Shown: positions 26,811-34,689 of the stretch, in pieces
Position numbering within the stretch: the first letter of the stretch is position 1
Layout of the letters: each line of letters opens with the position of its first letter
Assembly: GCA_016795285.1 (NCBI GenBank)
Contig: JAEUIC010000013.1
Span: forward strand, 62,001 to 126,000
Length of the DNA: 64,000 bases
Origin: Planctomycetota bacterium
Lineage (GTDB): Bacteria > Planctomycetota > B15-G4 > SIAN01
Direction: 5' to 3'
Notes under the pieces: generated by a model
What the model was told of the DNA's origin: nothing
What the model saw: only the letters and a program-made list of their open reading frames with translations
The model's database searches: none
Program-made: the position numbers and the translations under genes

Positions 26811-27693
26811 GGGTCAATCGCACGCGAGCTCGGCCTCGACGCCGGTGGACTGCCGAAGGTCGCCCGGAACGTCGACGGCGTCGTCGCGATGAGGATCGAC
26901 GCGACCCGGAACTTCACGACGCCGCTGACGAAGGAGTGCTTGTTCGGCTGGCACGCCTCGCTCCCTGCCGAGCAGTCCACCAGCGTACGCCCCAAGGTCG
27001 GGCGGTGGCGGACGGAGGCGTCCGAGCCGATGCAGGTCGCGCCGGCGCGGTGGGCAAGGAGAAGGCGCCATTCGAGGCACCGGACGCGACGCGCGTCGAA
27101 GCGGAGATGAGCCGGTTCTTCGTCTGGTTCAACGGGCCCCGTTCGACCGATCCCATCCTCAAGGCCGGTGTCGCCCACTTCCGGTTCGTGACGATCCATC
27201 CGTTCGCGGACGGCAACGGTCGCATCGCCCGCGCGATCGCCGACCTGGCGCTCGCGCGCGCCGACGAGACGAAGGACCGTTTCGACAGCATGTCCTTCCA
27301 GATCGAGGCGGAGCGCGAGGACCACTACCGCGAGCTCGAAGCGGCGCAGAAGGGAAGCCTCGACTTCACCCGTTGGCGGAAGTGGTTCCTGGGCGGCCTG
27401 GAGCAGACGATCGACGCCGCCGAACAGGCCCTCGATCGACGAAGAACGCTTCTGGCACGGGGTCAGCGAACGACCAGTCAACCAGTCCGACGCGTGGTCA
27501 TCCATCGACTGCGGAACGGAGTTGAAAGACTCTTCACGTCCTCGAAGGAGGCGACGATCGCGAAGTGCTCTCCGGACTCGCCTTGCGTGACAACCAGGAT
27601 CTCTTGGAGCGCGGAGTCCTGCTGCGCGAACGCGGCGGCGGCAGAAGCACGAGCTACCGGCTCGCCTCGCTCGACGACGGGCGACGGAGCTGA
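26811..27693 (+). pseudogene. Fic-family AMP-transferase, frameshifted remnant
   Basis: Homologous pieces run through different frames: SIARELGLDAGGLPKVARNV up to EPMQV (near 27030), then the Fic core with an intact active-site motif HPFADGNGRIAR (near 27199) up to ALDR (near 27435). The C-terminal wing follows in other frames (ERFWHGVSERP, then LLERGVLLRERGGGRSTSY) up to the stop at 27691. At least three frame changes and a missing N-terminal ~60 residues make it non-functional as written. The family modifies proteins with AMP and is often part of toxin-antitoxin modules. Confidence 0.8.
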
Positions 27694-27930
27694 GCCGCGC
27701 GTCAAGTCCTCGACATGCGGCGCCTCCGCGTCGAGGATCGTGCGCCCGCTCGGGCGGCCGGGACCGCCTGCCGGACGACGGACGGGCGTGCGGACGGGCG
27801 GCGAGTTCGCTCAAGATCAGCGCGGACGGCAGGTCGGTTCTTCTAGTGGGATCTCGGCGTGCGCGGCGACGCGCCCCGGATCGGGACGCGTCGCCTCGGC
27901 AGCCCCTGTGGTCGCCTCGCTCGAGCGGAC

Positions 27931-28656
27931 TCAGGAGCCGGGGGCGTCGTCCATCATCGGATTCCGTTCCATGCGGTACGTCGCGGGAACCGACTTCGCG
28001 CGCGATTCGAGCGCGTCCTGGCGCACTTCGAGCTTGTCCGTGCACGCCTGCGCGTCGATCTCCGCGAGCTTCAGAGCGACCTCTTCGTCGGAGACCGCGC
28101 GCTCGAAGTCGGCCAGGTAGACCGGTTCAAGGTCGGGGCGCTCCAGCGCATGGACCGCTTCGGCCTTTGCCAGCTCGATGCGCGCTTCGGCCAGGCCCAC
28201 GCGCTTCTTGGCGACGGCCATGCGGGCCTCGGCTTGCTCGACGCGCCCCTCTTCCGTCGCGACCTGCGCGCCGGCCCAGGCCGCGTGGGCGTGTGCACCG
28301 TTGCAAACGTCCGTCGCTTCGTCGATGCGCTTCTGTCGATCCGAACCGTTCCCGCTCAGCTCGAGGTCGCGGCGCGCATGCGCGGCGTCGATCTCGTCCT
28401 CGGCGATGTCGACGTCGTGCCTCGCGATCGAGACCCGTTCTTGCGCGCGCTCGACCTCGCGCTGCGCCATCGCGACCGCGTCGAGCGCCTCGCTGCGCTG
28501 CGTGCGCGCGGCGTTGATGTCGTCGCGCTCGGACACGGACACGCTCAACAGGACCTGATCGTCGATCATGGGCTGCTCGCCGTAGGACCGGTGCGAAGAG
28601 GACTGACACGCGGCCGCGAAGAGCGCGACAGGAAGAATGTAGAAGTACTTGTTCAT
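27931..28656 (-). CDS. Coiled-coil lipoprotein
   Basis: A 241-residue protein with a lipobox-like LFAAAC after a short signal sequence. Most of the mature chain is predicted helix rich in Ala, Glu, Arg and Asp with heptad character (VAMAQREVERAQERVSIARH, and EARMAVAKKRVGLAEARIEL). An AGGA ribosome site precedes the ATG at 28656. No enzyme motif is visible. It resembles envelope-spacing or adaptor lipoproteins in shape only; function unknown. Confidence 0.7.
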   Translation of the reverse strand: MNKYFYILPVALFAAACQSSSHRSYGEQPMIDDQVLLSVSVSERDDINAARTQRSEALDAVAMAQREVERAQERVSIARHDVDIAEDEIDAAHARRDLELSGNGSDRQKRIDEATDVCNGAHAHAAWAGAQVATEEGRVEQAEARMAVAKKRVGLAEARIELAKAEAVHALERPDLEPVYLADFERAVSDEEVALKLAEIDAQACTDKLEVRQDALESRAKSVPATYRMERNPMMDDAPGS

Positions 28657-29170
28657 CGGGGTGTTCCTGGGATCGGGGGCGCCGGGTGCGCGCGAAGGCA
28701 CACCTTGGGCCGACAGTCGCGCAGCGATCCGGTTGTGCGCCTGTCCACAGGCAAGCCCCATGCCGCCGGAGCGCGGCGGTCCGCGCCAATGATGAACGGC
28801 CTCCACGTCCTGAGCTCCTCGCGACTGTCCCTGCCGAACGCCGGCTGCGCGCACTTCGACGACGCGGCGGCCGCGCTCGCCGTCGTGCCGCGCGAGCCTC
28901 TCGACCTCGAGGCGCGGCTCGATCGGGACGACGCGCGGCGTGCGGACGTGGTGGCGCTCGTCCCCCACTGCGACCAGGTCGTCGCTTCACCCGAGGCGCG
29001 ACAGCGCGCGGATCCGCGATGCGCCGCGATCGCGATGCGGATCGCGGAGCCCGCCAGGACCATGGGCGAAGGACCATGGGCAGGTGACGACGGACGTGGG
29101 ATCACCGAATGGCCTCCGTCCGTTGGCGATCGCCGGTTGCATGCAGGGCTAGGACCGTGCCGAGCACCTG
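28657..29170. other. Island intergenic/degenerate region
   Basis: About 510 bp lie between the lipoprotein start and the recombinase fragment. Open frames on both strands contain no recognisable protein. It may include eroded upstream parts of the recombinase gene, but I could not identify any of its motifs. Confidence 0.4.
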
Positions 29171-29515
29171 TTGCGCGATCGACGTGGGGCCATCGTCGCT
29201 CGTGCCGGAGCCGCGATGGCCATGCACCCCGGAGACGCGACGCACTCATGGATGAATCCGGCCGGGATCGCCTTCCGGACGGCGGGCTGGTACCTCGACT
29301 TCCACGCGCTGCGCCACCAGTTTCCGTCGACGCTGGCGCGCAGCGGCGTCCACCCGAAGGTCGCGCAGAAGCTGGCGCGCCTCTCGACGATCACCCTGAC
29401 CATGGACCGCTACCGCCACCTCGACCTGGCGGAGCTGGGCGACGCGCTGCAACGCCTGCCAGGCTTGGCGGCCGCCGAGGCGCAGGCGGCGCCGGCCGCT
29501 TGGCGGGTCAAGTAG
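29171..29515 (+). pseudogene. Tyrosine recombinase (phage-type integrase), C-terminal fragment
   Basis: Only the end of the catalytic domain is readable: the box-II core FHALRHQF with Arg and His, then GVHPKVAQKLARLS and the nucleophile region LTMDRYRHLD with Tyr. The N-terminal core-binding domain and the first catalytic Arg are missing; complete integrases of this type are about three to four times longer. It ends ~125 bp from tRNA-Arg, the standard position of an island integrase, and is presumed inactive. Confidence 0.8.
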
Positions 29516-29626
29516 CGCCGCGGTCGCGGCGCGTGGCGCGGGGCCGATCGCGCCCCCGCTCGCACTCGCCCTTGCACCCCGCCGTGTCCCCGCGTGGCCG
29601 TGTCCGGCCGCTTGGCACCGCGCGCG

Positions 29627-29676
29627 GCGCGACTCCGATGGTGTCCCCGGGCAGAGTCGAACTGCCGGCCTTCGGT
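29627..29676 (-). repeat. Proximal attachment-site copy inside tRNA-Arg
   Basis: This is the partner of 22470-22519 (47 of 50 identical). It covers the 3' part of the intact tRNA plus 12 bp beyond the CCA. The longest uninterrupted match is 28 bp, in the T arm and variable region. Confidence 0.8.
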
Positions 29677-29715
29677 TTAGGAAACCAACGCTCTATCCAT
29701 CTGAGCTACGGGGAC
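29639..29715 (-). tRNA. tRNA-Arg (anticodon CCT)
   Basis: A full cloverleaf is readable on the minus strand. The acceptor GTCCCCG pairs with CGGGGAC, and the D stem GCTC with GAGC. The anticodon stem TTGGT/ACCGA holds loop TTCCTAA with anticodon CCT. The T arm is GGCAG-TTCGACT-CTGCC. The discriminator A is followed by an encoded CCA at 29641-29639. It reads the codon AGG. The gene serves as the integration site of the neighbouring island. Confidence 0.93.
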
Positions 29716-30094
29716 GAGAGGCGGCGGATGATACTCGCGCCCCTCCGCACCCCGGCGGAGCGGTGACCCGCCGCCCGGCGCGCGGCGAGGCATCCATCGT
29801 CGCGCGCGGCGCGGACCCGACAGCGCCCGAGCGAGGGGCGACGAGTCGGGCGGCGCGACTGGCGACGAGGCGGGCGGCGCGACTGGTGGCGCGGCGGGTC
29901 GCAGCACCCGCGCGGACGGGGGCGGCGAGCCGCGTGTGACACGCGAGCGCGGATTGCGCTGTGACGGGTTGGCGATCGCCACTCCCCTTCCCGCTGCACC
30001 CCCCGCCCGTGCCGCCGACCCCGAACCTCCAACCGAGTGCCCCCCGAACCGGCCGCGCCGAGCCCCCGCTCGAGCGCGCCGAGGGGGTGCCCTC
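29716..30094. other. Intergenic region with two 24-bp direct repeats
   Basis: This 379-bp gap between the tRNA and the ECF sigma gene should hold both promoters. At 29840-29863 and 29864-29887 two adjacent 24-bp copies differ at two positions (core GGGCGGCGCGACTGG). No gene is apparent. Confidence 0.5.
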
Positions 30095-30844
30095 GTGAGC
30101 CGATCGGGCGAGCCGCGGCGCGACGCCGAACCGCCGGGGAGCGGCCCGCCGCTCGTCGAGATCGCTCGCCAGATCCGCGCTGGCATCGACTCGGCGTGGC
30201 GCGACTTCCACGACCGCCTCGCGACCTGGGTGAGCTGGCACGTGCGGCGCCGCTTCTCCCGCAAGCTGCGGCTGCGGTTCGAGCCGACCGACCTCATCCA
30301 GGCGACCTGGCTGCGCATCGTGCAGCACCTGCCGCGCCTCGAACTGCGCGACGACCCATCGCTGCTCGCCTGGATCGTGCAGGTCGTCGAGAACGGCGCA
30401 ACCGACCTCGAGCGCCACTCGAGCCAGCAACGCCGCGACATCGCGCGGGAGGTCGAGCTCGCGCCGTTCCTCGACGACGGTCGCCCTCGATCGTCGGCCG
30501 AGCGGCGCGCGGCGCTGCCCGCTGCGCTCTGCAGCGCGACGGCGGACCACGTCGACCGCTTCTGGCTCGACGAGGAGCTCGCCGAACTCGAGGACGCGCT
30601 CGAGCAACTGCCGCACGAGCTGCGCGCGACGTTCCTCGCCATCGCCTACGACGGGTTGAGCGGCGCCGCGGCCGGCCGTCGCTTCGGCACCTCGGAATCG
30701 ACGGCGCTGCGCCAGTTCCGGCGCGCCCGAGCGGCGCTGGCCGCCCGCCTCGGCGCCGCTGCACCGCGCCGTGCGCCACGCAGTGCGCCACGCAGCGCGC
30801 GCGCCCCTTCGAGCGGGAACGACGGCGAGCAGACGATCGGCTGA
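30095..30844 (+). CDS. ECF-type RNA polymerase sigma factor
   Basis: A 249-residue protein from the GTG at 30095, with ribosome site GAGGGGG upstream; the frame is open to 29936 but that part is low complexity. Region 2 contains FEPTDLIQATWLRIVQHL. Region 4 contains LEQLPHELRATFLAIAYDG and a helix-turn-helix ending in ESTALRQFRRAR. A ~40-residue Pro/Arg/Ala tail follows. The regions are separated by a longer linker than usual. No anti-sigma factor is adjacent; the small gene at 30879 on the opposite strand is the only close neighbour. Confidence 0.82.
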   Translation: MSRSGEPRRDAEPPGSGPPLVEIARQIRAGIDSAWRDFHDRLATWVSWHVRRRFSRKLRLRFEPTDLIQATWLRIVQHLPRLELRDDPSLLAWIVQVVENGATDLERHSSQQRRDIAREVELAPFLDDGRPRSSAERRAALPAALCSATADHVDRFWLDEELAELEDALEQLPHELRATFLAIAYDGLSGAAAGRRFGTSESTALRQFRRARAALAARLGAAAPRRAPRSAPRSARAPSSGNDGEQTIG

Positions 30845-30878
30845 ACGCCGCTGCCGAGCGACCGCGCCGCGCGCGCCG

Positions 30879-31181
30879 CTACTTCGCCGACGCAACCCGC
30901 CCCGCCGCGAGGCGTGCCTCGGCATGCCGCAGCCGCTCGAACCCGCGAGCGAGGAGCGTCCATTCGGCGTCGAGCGCCGGGTGGTCGCGCCGCAGCTGCG
31001 CGAACTCGCGAGCGCCTGGAGCCGGGCAGCGCTCCAGCAACTCCTCGAGCAGGCGCGCCGCTTCGCGGAGCCGTTGCTGCCGGGCGAGCTCGGCGTCCGA
31101 ACGGCGCTCCTCGGGCTGGCGATGCTCTGGAACCATCGACTCCTCGGTGGCGCGTGCGACTTCCGGCAGGGCACTCCCCAT
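30879..31181 (-). CDS. Small helical protein of unknown function (possible)
   Basis: A 100-residue reading frame started at the ATG at 31181. The second half is a charged helix (ARLLEELLERCPAPGAREFA, then AEWTLLARGFERLRHAEARL) resembling the N-terminal leader region of Ser/Thr kinases encoded next to ECF sigma genes, but no kinase follows. The frame is open much further upstream through the 13-bp repeats to 31787, so the true start is uncertain. It could be a kinase remnant. Confidence 0.4.
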   Translation of the reverse strand: MGSALPEVARATEESMVPEHRQPEERRSDAELARQQRLREAARLLEELLERCPAPGAREFAQLRRDHPALDAEWTLLARGFERLRHAEARLAAGRVASAK

Positions 31182-31257
31182 CACCGAATCGCCGGTCGTT
31201 TCGTCACTGAACCGTTCTCGCCACCGCTCATGGTCGTCGCCGAACGTTTCGCCTTCT

Positions 31258-31345
31258 GGAGGGACACAGCGGAGGGACACAGCGGAGGGACACAGAGGAG
31301 GGACGCAGCGGAGGGACGCAGAGGAGGGACGCAGAGGAGGGACGC
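31258..31345. repeat. 13-bp tandem repeat, about 6.8 copies
   Basis: Units begin at 31258, 31271, 31284, 31297, 31310, 31323 and 31336 (consensus GGAGGGACRCAGM; the last is cut). Copies 1-3 have GACAC and 4-7 GACGC. The unit is not a multiple of three, so each gained or lost copy would shift the frame of anything translated across it. Confidence 0.9.
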
Positions 31346-31506
31346 CGCGGGCGACGCACCGGTCGGCACCGCGACGTTCGGCGGACCGCGGTCGAGCCGA
31401 CACGGTCGCGCTACCCTCGAGCCCCGCACGATCTAAGGGAACGGCGTGGACGGCCCGATCCGTCACGACGATTCCCGAGTCGAGCCGTCCGCCGGAGCCA
31501 CTCCGC

Positions 31507-33918
31507 ATGATCGACTTCAGCACCGCCACCCCGTCCCGCTGCGCGTCGCTCCGTTCGCCGGTGCAGGGCGGCCTCGCCACCGTCGCGACCCGACTCGCCG
31601 CCGCGGTGACGCTGCGACTGGCGCGGCGCCTCGCGCGGCCGCTCGCGCTCGCGGCGCTGCTGCTCGGCGTGGTCGCGGCGCCGCTCTCGGCGCAGGGGAT
31701 GCCCGCACCGAGCAAGGTCGAGACGTGGATCTCGCCGCTCAACCAGAAGCGGATGAAGATCGAGTGGGAGGCGCCGCCGGAATACAAGCCGAAGAAGCTC
31801 CCCGACGGCTCGACCGAGGCGCCGAAGTCGCCGTGGCCCTTCCTCCTCTACGCCAAGGACGTCGACAGCAAGGAGGCGCAGAAGATCAGCTCGCTCGTCT
31901 TCGGCGACGCGCGCATCGCGCTCGCCTCCTTCGCCGTCCGCTTCGTCGCGCTGCCGCCCGATCGCGCCATCGAGCTGCCCTACCTGAAGGACGTGAAGGG
32001 GATCAAGGACCCGACGCTGCTCCTGATCGACCGCGACTTCAAGGTGGTCGCCATCGTGAACGAGTGGAAGGAGTTCGACGACAAGGGGGTGCTGCCGCTG
32101 CTGCAGAAGCTCTCCGATGCGACCTATCCGGTGAAGCTCGCGCCGTTCCTCGGCGAGCTGATGAAGCTGATGCAGGAGGGCGAGAAGAGCTGGAAGCAGG
32201 AGGAGCGCGTCGCCGAGCTGCTGCGCAAGGCGGGCGATGCCGATCCCGCCAAGCAGAAGGCGCTCGACGAGGAGTGCGACCGGATCGAGAAGGAAGTGGA
32301 GGCGACCAACGCCGCGCTCGCCAAGCGCGAGGCGGAGCTGCGCGCCGCGTTCGTCGCCAAGGAGGCCGCGGCGGCGCCGCTGCCCGAGACGTTCGGCAGC
32401 GGCAAGAACAAGCGCAAGCTGACGCCGGCCGAGATCGAGGCGATCAGCTCCTTCCGCGAGTTCTCCCGCAACGAGAACCCGATCGTGCGCGCCGCCGCCG
32501 TCGAGGACCTCGGCGCGATCGACAGCGGCGCGATGGTCGAGTTCATCCTGTCGGCGTGCACCGACGTCGACGACCGCGTCACGGCGGCGGCCGGGCGCGC
32601 GCTCGGCCGCATGCAGAGCGACGAGGCGCTCGCCGCGCTGCTCGCCGGCCTCGACCACCCGAACGCGAAGGCGCGCGCCGCCGCCGCCTTCGGCTTCGCC
32701 CGCCTCGGCCGCGCCTACCCGCCGGCGGTGCCGAAGCTCCTCGTCACGCTGCGCACCGGCGACGACGAGCAGCGGCGCGGCGCGATCCAGGCGCTCGCCA
32801 ACATGCGCGACCCGGTGACCATCGATCCGCTGATCGAGGCGCTGAAGGACAAGATCCCGGCGCTGCGCGTCATCGCCGCCGAGGCGCTCGGACGGCTCTC
32901 CGCGACCAAGGCGGTGCCGGTGCTGCTCGAGCAGGTCGAAACGGCCAGCGACTGGTCGCTGCAGAAGGTCGCGTGCGAGTCGCTCGGCCTGCTGCGCGAC
33001 GGCAAGACGATCGAGCCGCTGATCCGGCTGTTCGAGACGCGCGAGGGCGTGCTGCTCGAGGCGATCCACAAGGCGCTGATCGCCATCACGGGCGAGGACT
33101 TCGGCACCGATGCCGCGTTCTGGCGGCGCTGGTGGGACCGCGCCGGCGCGGCGTTCGTCGTGCCCACCCACGAGGAGCTGGCCAAGAAGAAGGCGGTCAT
33201 CGACGCCAACAACGCCAAGTACAAGCGCAAGGAGACGCGCACCTACCACACGATCGACACGCTCTCGAAGCGGCTCATCTTCGTGATCGACATCTCGGCG
33301 AGCATGGGCGACAAGATCACCATCCCCGACTCGGCGACCAAGGAGCAGATCGACGCGTTCGGCAGCCGGGTCAAGATGGACATCGCGAAGAGCGAGCTGA
33401 TCGCGCTGCTCGGCACGCTCGGCAACGACGTCGAGTTCAACATCATCACCTTCGCCGGCAGCGCGAAGCCGTGGCAGGACAACCTGGTGAGCGCGTCGCA
33501 GCGCACCGCCGCCATCAAGTTCGTGAGCAAGCTGCAGCCGATCAAGCCGTCGGGCGGCGGCGGGCGCGCGAGCGGCCCGACCACCGGCAACGACGAGCAG
33601 AAGACCAACACCTACGCCGCGATCCTCTCCGCCTTCGGCTACGCCGACGAGGGGTCGCCCGACTGGAAGAAGCGCGGCAAGGTCGACACGATCTTCTTCG
33701 TGACCGACGGGCTGCCCACCACCGGCCAGATCGTCGACGTGCCGAAGATGATCGACTCGGTGGTGGAGATGAATCGCAGCCGCGGGCTCACGATCCACCT
33801 CGTGATGTTCGACTCCGACGCCGCGCGCCGCCTCGAGGGGCTCGCGACGCGCAATGGCGGCAAGTGCGTGGTGCGCAACTTCGAGAGCGGCCCAACGCCG
33901 CCGCCCGACGGGAAGTGA
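31507..33918 (+). CDS. Exported thioredoxin-like / HEAT-repeat / VWA-domain protein
   Basis: An 803-residue protein with a long N-terminal signal region (LALAALLLGVVAAPLSAQG). Residues ~85-200 have a thioredoxin-like pattern without a CxxC (PWPFLLYAKDV, DPTLLLIDRDFKVVAIVN). A coiled segment comes next. HEAT repeats occupy ~320-530 (NPIVRAAAVEDLGAID, RVIAAEALGRLS). A VWA domain at ~585-795 has the MIDAS motif DISAS and the later FVTDG. VWA/HEAT proteins mediate protein contacts; the MIDAS looks able to bind a metal. The stop overlaps the next start as GTGA, coupling it to a membrane protein. The role is unknown. Confidence 0.85.
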   Translation: MIDFSTATPSRCASLRSPVQGGLATVATRLAAAVTLRLARRLARPLALAALLLGVVAAPLSAQGMPAPSKVETWISPLNQKRMKIEWEAPPEYKPKKLPDGSTEAPKSPWPFLLYAKDVDSKEAQKISSLVFGDARIALASFAVRFVALPPDRAIELPYLKDVKGIKDPTLLLIDRDFKVVAIVNEWKEFDDKGVLPLLQKLSDATYPVKLAPFLGELMKLMQEGEKSWKQEERVAELLRKAGDADPAKQKALDEECDRIEKEVEATNAALAKREAELRAAFVAKEAAAAPLPETFGSGKNKRKLTPAEIEAISSFREFSRNENPIVRAAAVEDLGAIDSGAMVEFILSACTDVDDRVTAAAGRALGRMQSDEALAALLAGLDHPNAKARAAAAFGFARLGRAYPPAVPKLLVTLRTGDDEQRRGAIQALANMRDPVTIDPLIEALKDKIPALRVIAAEALGRLSATKAVPVLLEQVETASDWSLQKVACESLGLLRDGKTIEPLIRLFETREGVLLEAIHKALIAITGEDFGTDAAFWRRWWDRAGAAFVVPTHEELAKKKAVIDANNAKYKRKETRTYHTIDTLSKRLIFVIDISASMGDKITIPDSATKEQIDAFGSRVKMDIAKSELIALLGTLGNDVEFNIITFAGSAKPWQDNLVSASQRTAAIKFVSKLQPIKPSGGGGRASGPTTGNDEQKTNTYAAILSAFGYADEGSPDWKKRGKVDTIFFVTDGLPTTGQIVDVPKMIDSVVEMNRSRGLTIHLVMFDSDAARRLEGLATRNGGKCVVRNFESGPTPPPDGK

Positions 33919-34676
33919 CGACGACGCAACCGGCCGACCAAGCCGAGCACCTCGCGCGGGCCGAGCGCGCCGCGGCCAACCGCCCGCTCAGCCGGCGCGC
34001 CTTCGCATGGTGCAGCGCGCTGCTGCTTGCTTGCGCGGCCCTCGTGTTCCGCGTGACCTTCCGCGCCAGCAACGAGCGGTTCCTGCTGGCGCTGCTGGTC
34101 ATGCCGACCCTCTTCGCGCTGCTGCTCGTCTGCCTCGGGCCCCTGTTCCTCAGCGAGGGGGCGGGGCGACGACGCGCGTTGGCAGTGCTGATCGGGCTGT
34201 TCGTGTTGCCGGTGGCGGGCGGCTTCGCGGGGGCGGGCTGCGCCAAGCTCGACTTCCGCTGGCGGCGGCGCACGCTCTACCTCGGCCTCGTCGAGCGGAT
34301 CGAGCGGGGAGAGCTGCTGATCGAGCCCGGCAGCGGCGTCCGGCTCCGGTTCGCGGAGGAGCTGGCGGAGACGCTCGGGCGAGAGCTCGAGGACGCGGTG
34401 ATCTCCGCGGACGATCCTGGTGCAACCGGCGACGACCCAGCGCCGCCTCCACGCCTGGCGCTGCTCGACGAGTCGTTCCGCGACGCCGCGATCTGGATCG
34501 ACGCCGTGCGCGCCCTCGACGGCTCGCTCGCGCTCGACATCTACTGGGCGCGTTCGGGGCCGCCGCCCGCGCACCACTGGTACCTCTACCGCTCCGACGG
34601 CGTCTGGCCCGAGGGCTTCGACTGCGACTGGGCTCGCCGGATCGACGACCGCTTCTTCGAGTGCGGAGATTCGTGA
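33915..34676 (+). CDS. Membrane protein of unknown function, partner of the VWA protein
   Basis: A 253-residue protein from the GTG at 33915. Three hydrophobic segments occupy roughly residues 30-115 (FAWCSALLLACAALVFRVTF, LALLVMPTLFALLLVCLGPL, VLIGLFVLPVAGGFAGAGC). A soluble C-terminal half rich in acidic and aromatic residues follows (ALDIYWARSG, HHWYLYRSDG). The 4-bp GTGA overlap indicates co-translation with the VWA/HEAT protein, suggesting a shared envelope complex. No family was recognised. Confidence 0.6.
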   Translation: MTTTQPADQAEHLARAERAAANRPLSRRAFAWCSALLLACAALVFRVTFRASNERFLLALLVMPTLFALLLVCLGPLFLSEGAGRRRALAVLIGLFVLPVAGGFAGAGCAKLDFRWRRRTLYLGLVERIERGELLIEPGSGVRLRFAEELAETLGRELEDAVISADDPGATGDDPAPPPRLALLDESFRDAAIWIDAVRALDGSLALDIYWARSGPPPAHHWYLYRSDGVWPEGFDCDWARRIDDRFFECGDS

Positions 34677-34689
34677 GTCGCAGCGCACC

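Larger units (their letters stand above)
22470..29676. mobile_element. Genomic island integrated at tRNA-Arg(CCT), integrase decayed
   Basis: The segment is bounded by direct repeats of the tRNA 3' end and carries the tail of a tyrosine recombinase next to the intact tRNA, the usual layout of an integrated element. Its sequence is visibly less GC-rich than both flanks. Gene content is mixed: zinc alcohol dehydrogenase, truncated ferritin-like gene, Ser/Gly repeat protein, di-haem cytochrome, broken Fic gene and coiled-coil lipoprotein. Several genes are degraded, so this is an old, probably immobile element. Confidence 0.75.

Noticed and set aside
27694..27930. Short open frames between the Fic remnant and the lipoprotein gene
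   Set aside because: No ribosome sites or recognisable protein sequence.
31258..31345. CRISPR array
   Set aside because: The 13-bp units are directly adjacent with no spacers and no cas genes nearby.
30879..31787. 302-codon minus-strand gene crossing the 13-bp repeats
   Set aside because: The upstream part overlaps the start of the VWA gene and is Cys/Pro repeat sequence; only the 100-residue 3' part looks protein-like.
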